A stretch of DNA of 24,938 nt from DASYSL01 sp036003365. GTDB taxonomy: Bacteria; Eisenbacteria; RBG-16-71-46; DASYSL01. The notes below the pieces were generated by a model, which saw only the letters and a list, made by a program, of their open reading frames with translations, ran no database searches and had not been told where the DNA came from. How positions within the stretch are numbered: the stretch's first letter is position 1; each line of letters begins with the position of its first letter. Below are positions 6,881 to 16,147 of the stretch, piece by piece. The DNA is taken from contig DASYSL010000210.1 of NCBI GenBank assembly GCA_036003365.1, positions 1 to 24,938 on the forward strand, given 5' to 3'. The position numbers and the translations under genes are program-made.

Positions 6881-8674
6881 TTGTCGTTCTGGCATCTCGA
6901 TTATTCGCAAGCGCCCAAGGACCTGAAGCCCACGCGCGGTGATTTCGCGCGCATCGCGCGCTACCTCTTGCCGGCGTGGAAGCCCTCGCTCCTCATCCTC
7001 TTCTGCATCGTGCTCACCTCGCTCCTCGGCATCATTCCGCCGTTGCTCGTGCGCGACCTGATCGACAAGGCGATCCCGCACCACGACGCGCACCTCCTCA
7101 ACTGGCTCGTCGCAGGCATGATCGGGGCACCGCTCCTCGCCGGCCTGCTCGGCGTGTGGCAGAACTATCTGATCACGGTGATGGGCCAGGGCGTGATGTT
7201 CGACATCCGCAATCAGATGTACGACCGGCTGCTGCGCCAGTCGCTACGCTTCTTCACCCAGACCAAGTCGGGCGAGATCCTGTCGCGGCTGCAGAACGAC
7301 GTGGGCGGCGTGCAGGGCGTGGTCACGGGCACTCTGGTGTCCCTGGCCACCAACACGATCGTGGTGCTGACCACGCTGATCGTGATCTTCCGCATCGATT
7401 GGAAGCTGTCGTTGGTCGCCGTCTCCGTGCTGCCGCTCTTCATTTTGCCCGCGCGGCGCACGGGTCAGGCGCGCAAGAAGATCTCCAAGGAGACGCAAGA
7501 GAAGCTCGCCGAACTGACCGCCTCGGTGCAGGAGACACTCTCGGTGAGCGGCTACCTCTTGGCGCGGCTCTTCGGCGCGCAGCAGTACGAGCGCCGTCGA
7601 TATGCCGAGAAAGCCGGCGCGGTACGCGACCTGCAGATCCGCCAGAGCATGGCCGGCCGCTGGTTCTTCATGTGGATTCTCATGTTCGCGAGCATCGGGC
7701 CCGCGCTCATCTACCTGTTCGGCGGGCACGAAGCCATCGCCGGGCGGCTCTCGATCGGCACCATCGTGGCGTTCGTCGCCTACCTCGGCCGGCTCTACGC
7801 GCCCGCCTCGTCGCTCATCAACGTGCACGTCGAGATCATGAGCGCGGTGGCGCTCTTCCGGCGCATCTTCGAGTACCTCGATCTGAATCCCGAGATCGCC
7901 GATCCACCCACGCCGGTGCGGATCGCCGAACCGCGCGGCGACCTCAAGTTCGAGAACGTCACCATGAGCTACGTGGCGGGTGCGCCGACTCTGGAGCACG
8001 TGAGCTTCGAGGCCAAGCCGGGGCAGATGGTGGCGCTCGTGGGCCCGAGTGGCGCGGGCAAGACCACGGTGACCTATCTCGCGACGCGGCTCTACGACCC
8101 GAGCGAGGGGCGCGTGCTCTTCGACGGCATCGATCTGCGCGAGCTGGCGCTCGAGGACACCTCACGGTGGACCGCGAAGGTGACGCAGGAGACGACGCTC
8201 TTCCACGCCACCGTGGCCGAGAACCTGCGCTACGCCAAGCCCGACGCCACCCTCGAGGAGCTGGAGCGCGCGTGCCGTCTCGCCCAGGTCGCGGACGTCA
8301 TCGCCGCCCTGCCGGAAGGCTTCGACACCATGGTGGGGGAGCGCGGCTACAAGCTCTCGGGCGGCGAGAAGCAGCGGCTCGCCATCGCGCGCGTTCTGCT
8401 GCGCGACCCGCGCCTGCTCATTCTCGACGAGGCCACTTCCTCGCTCGACTCGCGCAATGAAGCGCTCATCCAGTCGGCCCTCGAAACCCTGCTCGCCGGG
8501 CGCACCAGCTTGGTGATCGCGCACCGCCTCTCGACCATCCTGCGCGCCGATCAGATTCTGGTGATGGAGAAGGGGCGCATCGTGGAGCGCGGCACGCACG
8601 AAACGCTGATTGCCGCGGGCGGGCTCTACGCCAAGCTCTACGACGAGCAATTCCGGGGCGCGGAGGTGGCATGA
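6881..8674 (+). CDS. MsbA-like ABC exporter (fused permease-ATPase)
   Basis: The 597-aa half-transporter would work as a homodimer in the inner membrane. An exporter-type six-helix membrane domain spans about 35-330, with the coupling-helix segment SLRFFTQTKSGEILSRLQND. The ATPase domain contains Walker A GPSGAGKTT (G388-T396), the Q-loop VTQETTLF, signature LSGGEKQR (from L492), Walker B LLILDEATSSLD (D516, catalytic E517) and the switch His548. All catalytic residues are present. The start is TTG at 6881, supported by GGAGG at 6872-6876 only 4 nt away; translation from here gives the whole membrane domain. Its stop overlaps the DUF1801 start (ATGA). Substrate could be lipid, peptide or drug; proximity to the EmrAB-like pump hints at xenobiotic export, but this is inference. 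Confidence 0.94.
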   Translation: MSFWHLDYSQAPKDLKPTRGDFARIARYLLPAWKPSLLILFCIVLTSLLGIIPPLLVRDLIDKAIPHHDAHLLNWLVAGMIGAPLLAGLLGVWQNYLITVMGQGVMFDIRNQMYDRLLRQSLRFFTQTKSGEILSRLQNDVGGVQGVVTGTLVSLATNTIVVLTTLIVIFRIDWKLSLVAVSVLPLFILPARRTGQARKKISKETQEKLAELTASVQETLSVSGYLLARLFGAQQYERRRYAEKAGAVRDLQIRQSMAGRWFFMWILMFASIGPALIYLFGGHEAIAGRLSIGTIVAFVAYLGRLYAPASSLINVHVEIMSAVALFRRIFEYLDLNPEIADPPTPVRIAEPRGDLKFENVTMSYVAGAPTLEHVSFEAKPGQMVALVGPSGAGKTTVTYLATRLYDPSEGRVLFDGIDLRELALEDTSRWTAKVTQETTLFHATVAENLRYAKPDATLEELERACRLAQVADVIAALPEGFDTMVGERGYKLSGGEKQRLAIARVLLRDPRLLILDEATSSLDSRNEALIQSALETLLAGRTSLVIAHRLSTILRADQILVMEKGRIVERGTHETLIAAGGLYAKLYDEQFRGAEVA

Positions 8675-9165
8675 AAGCCAAGGAAGAAAGCCCGGCCCGC
8701 CAGCTCGACGCCTTTCTCGCCAAGTTCGACCCCAAGACACGAAGTTTGATCAAAGCCGCGCGCGCCGTGCTGAGGCGCCGCTGGCCGGCCGCCCATGAGC
8801 TGGTGTGGGACAACTACAACTTCTTCGTCATCGGGTATTCCACGACCGAGCGTCCCTCGCACAGCATCGTGGCGATTGCCGCCGCCGCCAACGGCGTCGG
8901 CATCTCGTTCTACCGCGGCGCCTCGCTGCCCGATCCCAAGCACGTCTTGCTCGGATCCGGTGCGCAGAACCGCTTCATCCGCCTCGAATCGGTGGCCACG
9001 CTGGCGCGTCCGGAAGTGCGCGCGCTCCTCGACGCCGCGGCCCAGCAGGAACGCCCACCCTTCGCCAAGGGCCAACGCGGCCGGCTGATCATCCGCTCCA
9101 TCTCCGCCAAGCAGCGTCCGCGCCGCAAAGCAGCGGCCCAAAAAGAACGAGCGAGCCGCGGCTAG
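8671..9165 (+). CDS. DUF1801 (YdhG-like) domain protein
   Basis: The 164-aa soluble protein resembles the DUF1801/YdhG fold. It opens with QLDAFLAKFDPKTRSLIKAAR and continues with the typical PAAHELVWDNYNFFVIGYS and a segment on FYRGASLPDPKHVLLGSG. The C-terminal 25 residues are Lys/Arg/Ala-rich (RRKAAAQKERASRG) and probably disordered or nucleic-acid contacting. The start overlaps the ABC exporter stop (ATGA at 8671-8674), so translation is coupled. The biochemical role of the family is not established. Partnership with an ABC exporter is unusual and may only reflect shared transcription. Confidence 0.8.
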   Translation: MKAKEESPARQLDAFLAKFDPKTRSLIKAARAVLRRRWPAAHELVWDNYNFFVIGYSTTERPSHSIVAIAAAANGVGISFYRGASLPDPKHVLLGSGAQNRFIRLESVATLARPEVRALLDAAAQQERPPFAKGQRGRLIIRSISAKQRPRRKAAAQKERASRG

Positions 9166-9175
9166 AAGCCGCCAC

Positions 9176-9212
9176 GGCCCGCGTCGTTCTCCGCCTCTCC
9201 AAACGACGGGCC
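9176..9212. terminator. Possible bidirectional hairpin between convergent genes
   Basis: GGCCCGCGTCGTT (9176-9188) pairs with AACGACGGGCC (9202-9212) around a 13-nt loop, with a 2-nt bulge. It sits between the DUF1801 gene and the convergent helix-hairpin-helix gene. No T-run follows on either strand, so it is a weak or factor-assisted terminator at best. Confidence 0.4.
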
Positions 9213-9264
9213 AGGGGGGAGAATCGAGTGCCTCGTCGTCAGAGCGCGGTCTTCGGGGGAAACG

Positions 9265-9657
9265 TTAGGCGGCCTTCTTGGCCGTCAGGTGCGCGTGGAC
9301 CTTGTTGTAGGTCGCCGTGTCGATGATCTTCTTCGTCTTCAGGTCCGAGACCGACTTGTACGGGCGGCCGGCGATGATCTTGTCGGCATCCGCATCCGTC
9401 ATGCCCTTGACCTTCAAGAGGTCTTCCTTCGAGGCCGAGTTGATGTCCGGCTTCGTCATGTGCGTGGCGGACTTTGTCGTCGTGGACTTGGTGCTCGAGG
9501 ACTTCGCCGACTTGGTCGACGTCGTCGTCGTCTTCGCCGGCGCGGTCGCGGGCGTCGAGGCCGGAGGCGTCGACGAGCCCTCCTGGGCGAGCGCGATGAC
9601 CGGCACGGCCAGAGCAGCCGCGACGACGAGAGAAGAGAGCAGGGAAGAGCGCTTCAT
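9265..9657 (-). CDS. Secreted ComEA-like helix-hairpin-helix protein
   Basis: The 130-aa precursor has a signal peptide at 1-24 (MKRSSLL start, cleavage after VIALA). A Thr/Ser/Lys/Ala-rich low-complexity linker covers about 25-70. The C-terminal helix-hairpin-helix reads DINSASKEDLLKVKGMTDAD followed by ADKIIAGRPYKSVSDL; a second, poorer hairpin follows (KKIIDTATYNKVHAHL). This domain binds DNA backbone in ComEA-type proteins during uptake of DNA across the envelope. Here the protein is small and lacks a membrane anchor after cleavage, so periplasmic DNA binding is the main hypothesis, not a demonstrated role. AAGGAG lies 8 nt before the ATG at 9657; the frame runs further upstream, but the ribosome site and signal peptide fix this start. 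It follows the His-rich gene by 26 bp and may be cotranscribed. Confidence 0.85.
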   Translation of the reverse strand: MKRSSLLSSLVVAAALAVPVIALAQEGSSTPPASTPATAPAKTTTTSTKSAKSSSTKSTTTKSATHMTKPDINSASKEDLLKVKGMTDADADKIIAGRPYKSVSDLKTKKIIDTATYNKVHAHLTAKKAA

Positions 9658-9683
9658 TTGTGTTTCTCCTTGGGAGGCACAAG

Positions 9684-10421
9684 TCACGCGAAGCGCCGCG
9701 CCTCCTGGGCGGCGTTCGTGGGAGCCGCGGCGAAACGGCTCCGAGTCAACCGACACCGCTCGCCCCATGTCGCGGCCCCTGACTTGGGTTCGCGGAAGGC
9801 AAAAGCAGCGGCGGAGCGGGCGCCGAAGAGAAAGCGTCCACGTGGTGGTGTGAGTGAGTCAGCGATGTGAGTGGGTGATTCGAGAATCCAGGCGGGAGCT
9901 GCGTGCACGGCGGAGGGGTTGTCCCCGTAGGGGCCGGCGCGCGGAGGACCGCGGCCCGCCTTCACGTCGAAAGACCGGTTCTTCGGGATGCCGTGCTCTT
10001 CGAGCCCCAGCGAATAGGAAAGGCGATCGGCCCGCCAGGCGAAACGCTCGGCCAAAAACGAGGCTGCCCGCGAGCTTCCCTTGCCCTGGCGCGCGAGGGT
10101 CGTAGGCGCATGGTGCGCGGCGGCCGCGCGGCCGGAATGGGGAAGCGCCGGACGCACCGGCAAGGAAGCGGGAAGGGACGCCGAGAGGTTGCGCGTCAGG
10201 TTGGCGTGATGCGCCAGATGACGGTGATGGTGATGCGCGGCACGATGGCTCGCGATCGCCAGCGTTGCCGGGAGCGCGTGGACGGGCGTGGAATGCACGA
10301 CCGCCCTCGCGGGATGCACCGTCGCGGCGAGCGCAGCGCAGGCGAACGCCGGGCGCGGAGCCCACGCGAGCGCGAGGGCCACGAGAACGCTACCGATGGT
10401 CGTCCAACGGGTTCCGTTCAT
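9684..10421 (-). CDS. Hypothetical secreted His-rich protein
   Basis: This 245-aa protein is not recognised. The ATG at 10421 gives a clear signal peptide (MNGTRWTTIGSVLVALALAW, cleavage near PAFA or ALAA). A His-rich patch follows (SHRAAHHHHRHLAHH), then Ala/Pro/Ser/Arg-rich sequence without a recognisable fold. Codon third positions are G/C-rich, as expected for real coding sequence here. An in-frame ATG at 10634 lies upstream but would overlap the start of the divergent DUF2156 gene and would bury the signal peptide, so it was not used. No strong ribosome site is visible. The His cluster could bind metal ions in the periplasm (inference). It lies 26 bp upstream of the helix-hairpin-helix gene in the same orientation. 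Confidence 0.55.
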   Translation of the reverse strand: MNGTRWTTIGSVLVALALAWAPRPAFACAALAATVHPARAVVHSTPVHALPATLAIASHRAAHHHHRHLAHHANLTRNLSASLPASLPVRPALPHSGRAAAAHHAPTTLARQGKGSSRAASFLAERFAWRADRLSYSLGLEEHGIPKNRSFDVKAGRGPPRAGPYGDNPSAVHAAPAWILESPTHIADSLTPPRGRFLFGARSAAAFAFREPKSGAATWGERCRLTRSRFAAAPTNAAQEARRFA

Positions 10422-10569
10422 TCCAGTGGCGAGAGCGCCGGGGTTGGTTCGCGAAGCCCGGCGGAGCCCGCTCCATCCGCCAAGAAAAATACGCACCTTC
10501 CGGGCGCCTTGTATATCAAGGAAGCGCAAAATCGCCGGGGCAGCGCGTAACCCAAGTCGTGGCTCCGCA

Positions 10570-10598
10570 TTGAGCGCCTTCTCCGGGTGGGGTAGCGT
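10570..10598 (+). promoter_or_regulatory. Possible promoter for the DUF2156 gene
   Basis: TTGAGC (10570-10575) and TAGCGT (10593-10598) are separated by 17 bp. The -10 match is weak. The predicted transcription start would fall only a few bases before the ATG at 10607, giving an almost leaderless mRNA, which fits the lack of a good ribosome site. Confidence 0.35.
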
Positions 10599-10606
10599 GC
10601 GACGCG

Positions 10607-12364
10607 ATGGAGCTTTCGGCGCCCAGCGGCACACACGGGATTCGCCGCACCGTCCTGGCTCTGGCGGTGGCGGCCATGGGTGTGGTGGATCTTCTGTCGG
10701 CCGCGCTCTCGCACCCGCCCGACCGTCTGCGCGCCCTGCAGCACTTGGTGCCCACCACGGTGCTCGACACGAGCCGCACGTTCACCCTGCTCGCCGGCGC
10801 CACGCTGCTCGTGGCGGCGTGGGGATTGCGCCGGGGCAAGCGGCGCGCGTTCGTGGCCGCGCTCTTCCTGTGCGCGCTCTCGGTTCCGGTCAACCTGCTC
10901 AAGGCGCTCGACATCGAAGAGGCCATCGTGGCCTCGGCGCTGCTCTTCTTCCTCGGCGTGAGCGCCGACGCCTTTCGCGTGCGCAGCCGCCAGCTCACGG
11001 CGCACGCCATCCTCTTCGCCGGCGCGTGGGTGGCGGTGGCATTCGGCGCGTACGCGGTGGGCGGGTGCTGGCTCCTGGCGCGGAAGAGCGGCGCCAACGA
11101 TACCTTCGCCACCGCGACGGCCGAGGCGGCGTATCGCGTGTTCGGCATCGGGGAGCCGGCGCTCTCGTGGGGACATACGCCGCAAGCGCGCGAGCGCCGG
11201 ATGGCGCGCTGGTTCCTGGAATCGTTGCCGGTCGTCGGGCTCACGCTTCTCACCGGTGCCGCGCTCGCCGGGCTTCGTCCGCTGACGCATCGCGGGCGTC
11301 ATCGCGCGGCGCGCGCGCGCGTGCGCGCTCTGCTGCGCGAGCACGGCGACTCGAGCGTCGGCTGGTTCGCGCTCGGCGACGACGCCGACTACTTCTTCAG
11401 CGCCAACCAGCGTGCGGTCATCGCCTACCGCTACGAATCCGAGACCCTGCTCGCCATCGGCGATCCCATCGGCCCCGCGGAGGAGATCGAGCCCCTGCTC
11501 GCCGCCTTCGAGGCTCACTGCCGCGAGGCCGACTGGGACTTCGCGTTCTTCCAGGCGCGGCGCGAGCGCCTCGAGGCCTACGCGCGCCGCGGCTGGCGCT
11601 CGCTGCACATCGGTGAGGATCCCATCCTCGATCCCGAGCGCTTCACGCTCGAAGGCTCGGCCATGGGCGACGTGCGCCGCGCCACGCGCCGGCTCGACGA
11701 CTCCGGGCTCGAGGTGTCGTATCACTTCCCCGATCTGAATCCGCTGAAAGAGAACGCGGAGAACGAGCCCGTGCTCGCCGAGCTCAAGGAGATCTCGTCG
11801 GAGTGGGTGGGCTCGCGGCGCGGCGAGGAGAAGGGGTTCTGCATGAGCCGCTTCGATCCCGCGCGTCTCGACGAGGTGTGGGTGGCGACGGCGTGGAACG
11901 CGAGCCGCCGGCGCGTCGAGGCTTTCGTCACCTGGGTCCCGGTGTGGGCGCGGCGCGGATGGGCGCTCGATCTCATGCGGCGGCGCAGCGACGCGCCCGC
12001 CGGCGTGACCGATTTCCTCATCGCCCACTGTGTCGCCGAAGCGCGCGCGCGCGGCGACCGCATGGTGTCGCTGTCACTCTCGGCGCTCGCCAAGGCGGAT
12101 CCGCCGAGCGAGGGCGCGCCCGAACGCGCGCGCCAGCTCCTCATCCGCCACCTCGGACGCTTCTACGACTTCGAGAATCTGTTCCGCTGGAAGAAGAAGT
12201 TCGGGCCCGAATTCGAGGAGCGCTTCCTCGTCTATCCCGCGCCCCTGGCTCTCCCGAAAGTGGCGCTGGCTCTGGTGCGCGCGCAGAGCTCGGGCGGGCT
12301 GCGCTCTTATCTGCGGCGCGCCGTCCCGCGTCCGCGCTCGCGGCCCCGACCCGAAGCCGCCTGA
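10607..12364 (+). CDS. MprF/LysX-like membrane protein with DUF2156 aminoacyl-transferase domain
   Basis: The 585-aa protein has about six N-terminal membrane helices (near 14-33, 57-73, 81-98, 105-120, 132-152 and 204-223). A cytoplasmic DUF2156 domain covers about 230-565. Hallmarks are DSSVGWFALGDDADYFFS, ETLLAIGDPIGP, and near the end GWALDLMRRRSDAPAGVTDFLIAH with VSLSLSALA. This domain transfers an amino acid from aminoacyl-tRNA to phosphatidylglycerol in MprF and LysX, lowering surface charge and raising resistance to cationic peptides. The membrane part is shorter than the full MprF flippase, and there is no lysyl-tRNA synthetase domain as in LysX. The amino acid and lipid used cannot be told. 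The tail is Arg/Pro-rich. Confidence 0.85.
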   Translation: MELSAPSGTHGIRRTVLALAVAAMGVVDLLSAALSHPPDRLRALQHLVPTTVLDTSRTFTLLAGATLLVAAWGLRRGKRRAFVAALFLCALSVPVNLLKALDIEEAIVASALLFFLGVSADAFRVRSRQLTAHAILFAGAWVAVAFGAYAVGGCWLLARKSGANDTFATATAEAAYRVFGIGEPALSWGHTPQARERRMARWFLESLPVVGLTLLTGAALAGLRPLTHRGRHRAARARVRALLREHGDSSVGWFALGDDADYFFSANQRAVIAYRYESETLLAIGDPIGPAEEIEPLLAAFEAHCREADWDFAFFQARRERLEAYARRGWRSLHIGEDPILDPERFTLEGSAMGDVRRATRRLDDSGLEVSYHFPDLNPLKENAENEPVLAELKEISSEWVGSRRGEEKGFCMSRFDPARLDEVWVATAWNASRRRVEAFVTWVPVWARRGWALDLMRRRSDAPAGVTDFLIAHCVAEARARGDRMVSLSLSALAKADPPSEGAPERARQLLIRHLGRFYDFENLFRWKKKFGPEFEERFLVYPAPLALPKVALALVRAQSSGGLRSYLRRAVPRPRSRPRPEAA

Positions 12365-12482
12365 GCCGCAGGTCCGGCGGGGGTGCGGCGGCGCGCGCCT
12401 TCGGGTATTCTGCCAGCGTCGTCCACCGGTGGTCAGGCGGCACCCCTCTCTGCGCGCAATTCCGGATTCCATTGGAGGAAGC
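12365..12482 (+). promoter_or_regulatory. Upstream region of gcdH with possible -10 box
   Basis: The 118-bp gap contains TATTCT at 12406-12411, a perfect 10-bp palindrome CCACCGGTGG at 12423-12432 just downstream of it, and the GGAGGA ribosome site at 12473-12478. No clear -35 is seen. The palindrome would lie close to the transcription start and could be an operator, though a 10-bp dyad may also occur by chance. Confidence 0.35.
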
Positions 12483-13652
<1,170 letters not shown>

Positions 13653-13668
13653 TTCGCGGAGGCCGCCG

Positions 13669-14949
13669 ATGCTCAACCGCGTCTGGATCTTTGTCGCGGC
13701 TTTTGGATTGCTCGGAATCGCCGCCGTCCTCGTCTTGCAGGCGGCGTCGATGGCTCCTTCCAAGGACGGCTTTACGGGCCCGATCACGCATCACGCGCCC
13801 ACCGATGCTTTCGTCCTTGGTCCCCAGGACGCGCCGCCTGTTCCCGATTTCGAAGACAAGGTGCAAAACGGCTTCAGCTCGGGCGGCGAGCTGAAAGCAG
13901 GTGAAGCGAAGACGGATAGCTTTCCGCTCGAAGGCTCGGTCCAAGCCTTCATTTTCGTCGCGTATCCGGCCGGCCAGATCGAGCTTCAGGTCACCTCGCC
14001 GAGCGGGAAGACCTACGGCACCGGGCAGCCGTCGTCACCAGGCAATCAGGTCGAGAAAAGCGAAGAAGGCCTGTTTGGCCTTTTCCCTGGTCACACCGTG
14101 TATCTGGGGATCGACAAGGCGGAGGCGGGCATGTGGAAGGCGCGGGTGACAGTCACGTCCGCGCCCGACACCTTGCCCAAGGTTCCTTATCTTCTGGGCA
14201 CAATGATCGCGCCGGGCGAGCACGGCGGCGGCGTCACGATCAAGAATCTCACCAAGGGTCGCACCTATCACATTGGAGAGGCAGCCGCGCTTCGGGCGTC
14301 TGTTCATGACGGCACGACTCCGCTGCCCGACGCACAAGTAATCGCATACGTTCCTTTTGACCCGACGAAGCCCACGCCCGTGACCTTGCGTGACGATGGC
14401 CGCGTGCCGGATTCGTCGGCCGGGGACGGCGTGTACGCGGGGCTCACTCCCAAGTTCACGCGTCCCGGCAATCCCTATTACAGCATTCGAGCCACCCGCG
14501 CGCATGCGCCGGGAAGACCGGGATTCGAACATGTGACCGGCGGCATGCTGAGCATCGCCAGAAGCCGATCTCATTGGACCGGCCGGTTCCGCGATTACGG
14601 CGTCGACACTTCGAAGGACGGACAATTCGATTCGTTGATCGTCCTCGCCGAGATCGAAGTCACCGACTCGTGTCAGGTTGGCGGATACGCTGTTCTCACC
14701 GACTCCAGCGGTGGCTCACACACGGTTTCCTTCAGTTACTTGCGACTGGCGCCAGGAAAACACGCGATCCCGTTCGAGTTCGATGGCGAGGAGATCTTCG
14801 AAGCAGGCCATCGGGGTCCATACACGATCAGCGACATTCGGCTTTCGGAGGAAGACGACGAGGGACAGATCGCCTTGCTCGACCAGCTGCGCAACGCCTA
14901 TCGCACGCAGGCCTATGGCCTGAACGCGTTCCAGCGCGATTCGCGATGA
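13669..14949 (+). CDS. Secreted or membrane-anchored protein with Ig-like and choice-of-anchor-X-like regions
   Basis: The 426-aa protein has one N-terminal hydrophobic helix (about 4-23), acting as signal peptide or anchor. A beta-rich segment with VTSPSGKTYGTGQ and GIDKAEAGMWKARVTV resembles the Ig-like domain that follows von Willebrand A domains in other secreted proteins. Next, PLPDAQVIAYV and VTLRDDGRVPDSSAGDGVYAG match the pattern of choice-of-anchor X proteins. A C-terminal region opens with DYGVDTSKDGQFDSLIV. There is no catalytic signature; a surface or adhesion role is only a guess. GGAGG at 13658-13662 lies 6 nt before the ATG, which is preferred to the ATG at 13636 that overlaps gcdH. 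It begins 16 bp after gcdH, so it may be cotranscribed, although no metabolic link is obvious. Confidence 0.75.
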   Translation: MLNRVWIFVAAFGLLGIAAVLVLQAASMAPSKDGFTGPITHHAPTDAFVLGPQDAPPVPDFEDKVQNGFSSGGELKAGEAKTDSFPLEGSVQAFIFVAYPAGQIELQVTSPSGKTYGTGQPSSPGNQVEKSEEGLFGLFPGHTVYLGIDKAEAGMWKARVTVTSAPDTLPKVPYLLGTMIAPGEHGGGVTIKNLTKGRTYHIGEAAALRASVHDGTTPLPDAQVIAYVPFDPTKPTPVTLRDDGRVPDSSAGDGVYAGLTPKFTRPGNPYYSIRATRAHAPGRPGFEHVTGGMLSIARSRSHWTGRFRDYGVDTSKDGQFDSLIVLAEIEVTDSCQVGGYAVLTDSSGGSHTVSFSYLRLAPGKHAIPFEFDGEEIFEAGHRGPYTISDIRLSEEDDEGQIALLDQLRNAYRTQAYGLNAFQRDSR

Positions 14950-14950
14950 G

Positions 14951-15568
14951 CTAGGGCCCGACGGCCACCAGCGCCGCGCGCACGCGGTGCCAGTCCTCGT
15001 TCCAGGTGAGGATGACCCGCGTCTCACGCTCCCAGCCGAGACGGCTCACCGAGGCAGTATCGAGCCGGAACAATCTTCCATCCACGGGCTGGAGGCCCAG
15101 CCACACGGCGGCGAGGATGCGCAGAAAGTGCGCGTGCGAGAAGAGCGCGACGTCGCCGGACGCGGTGCGGATGCGCTCGAGGACGGCGGCCGCGCGCGCC
15201 CCCACGTCTTCGACGCTTTCGCCGTGGGGCACGCCGCCCGACCACACGGTCCATCCCGGGTGCTCGGCGCGGATCGCCGCCGTCGTCCGGCCTTCGTAGT
15301 CGCCGTAATCCCACTCGCTCAGAGCGTCGAGCGGCTGGCATGCGTCGCCGTATCCGGCCAGCGCGCAGGTCTCCCGGGCGCGCGACAGCGGACTCGTGTA
15401 CACGGCTCCGAATGAATTCTCGCGCAGGATGTCACGCAGGGCGCGCGCCTGCTCGCGCCCCGCGTCAGTCAGCGGCACGTCCGTCCGCCCCGTGTGACGG
15501 CCGGCCTTGCTCCACTCGGTCTCGCCGTGACGAACCAGCCAGATTTCAGGCGGTGTGGCTTCGCTCAT
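14951..15568 (-). CDS. Histidine phosphatase family protein (phosphoglycerate mutase-like)
   Basis: The 205-aa protein belongs to the branch-1 histidine phosphatases. The phosphate-accepting motif RHGETEW is at R13-H14-G15, with the supporting SPLSRARET (R63), the acid in SEWDYGDYEG (about E85), and the second His in FSHAHFLR (H145). All active-site residues are present, so it should hydrolyse or transfer a phosphoryl group. Members act on sugar phosphates, cobalamin precursors or nucleotides; the substrate is not determined. The stop lies one base from the stop of the convergent gene. It starts 18 bp after the secreted gene 15587-16147 and may be the last gene of the kinase 1 operon. No Shine-Dalgarno sequence is apparent, consistent with coupling. 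Confidence 0.88.
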   Translation of the reverse strand: MSEATPPEIWLVRHGETEWSKAGRHTGRTDVPLTDAGREQARALRDILRENSFGAVYTSPLSRARETCALAGYGDACQPLDALSEWDYGDYEGRTTAAIRAEHPGWTVWSGGVPHGESVEDVGARAAAVLERIRTASGDVALFSHAHFLRILAAVWLGLQPVDGRLFRLDTASVSRLGWERETRVILTWNEDWHRVRAALVAVGP

Positions 15569-15586
15569 GCGGACGACGATACGCGA

Positions 15587-16147
15587 TCAGTCCGCAGTTT
15601 CCATCCCGGGACCGATTTGGAGGGATTTGCCCTGGGCCCAGCAGGGATTCTGTTTCCCCGGCGCGATCGGCTTCCCCGAGGAGCACGTGTGCGGGCGGCT
15701 TGCACAGTCGGGGTTCCCTAGGATGTGAAACCAGTAACTGCAGTATCCGCCCTTGGGAATCTGAAGTTGGGGAGATACCACATAAATACCGTTCGTGCCG
15801 GTGCTCGTGTAGACGGTGATCGTGTCCGCGGTCGCATTCGGTTGCCCTTGCGCAACCAGGGGGGAGCCGTCGTCGAACACCAGCTGGCAGGATTCGGCGC
15901 CCGAATCGATGACGAACTGGATCTTGTCGCCGTTGGAGCGATGGAGCAGCGGCAAGTTGCGTTTGGTCCCGCCGTAGCTCGTCGACTCCGGCCAAAGTCC
16001 GCTCTGGCCGTTCATGTCCATGCGTTGAATGTGGACCACCCAAGTCTTCGGGCCATTCTGTTTGGTCTTTCCCTTGGCCCAGGAAACCCCGCAGACGAGC
16101 ACGACCGGCAGGACGAGGCACATGAGAAACAGCCATTTGCGGCTCAT
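15587..16147 (-). CDS. Small secreted beta-rich protein coupled to kinase 1
   Basis: The 186-aa protein is not assigned to a known family. A signal peptide covers about 1-24 (MSRKWLFLMCLVLPVVLVCG, cleavage after VSWA); the Cys near its end lacks a proper lipobox. The mature part is mainly predicted strands with paired cysteines (ESCQL, GGYCSYW, NPDCASRPHTCSS, NPCWAQ), suggesting disulfides. Its start ATG overlaps the kinase 1 stop (ATGA at 16144-16147), and AAGGGAG lies 6 nt upstream, so it is translated together with the kinase. Short motifs (NGDKIQFVI, LVFDDGS, VVSPQ, GNPD, LQIGP) recur in the same order in the small protein beside kinase 2 at 20900-21310. The base composition is less G+C-rich than its neighbours. 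A role as sensed or secreted partner of the kinase is inference. Confidence 0.75.
   Translation of the reverse strand: MSRKWLFLMCLVLPVVLVCGVSWAKGKTKQNGPKTWVVHIQRMDMNGQSGLWPESTSYGGTKRNLPLLHRSNGDKIQFVIDSGAESCQLVFDDGSPLVAQGQPNATADTITVYTSTGTNGIYVVSPQLQIPKGGYCSYWFHILGNPDCASRPHTCSSGKPIAPGKQNPCWAQGKSLQIGPGMETAD

Noticed and set aside
10422..10634. N-terminal extension of the His-rich protein from the ATG at 10634
   Set aside because: It would overlap the start of the divergent DUF2156 gene and place 71 residues before a clear signal peptide.
10418..12028. 536-aa minus-strand frame opposite the DUF2156 gene
   Set aside because: Antisense shadow; it is Arg/Glu-rich and lacks any domain.
15587..16147. 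Lipoprotein assignment for the small secreted protein
   Set aside because: The Cys in the hydrophobic core is preceded by Val at -1 and does not fit the lipobox; a standard cleavage site after VSWA follows.
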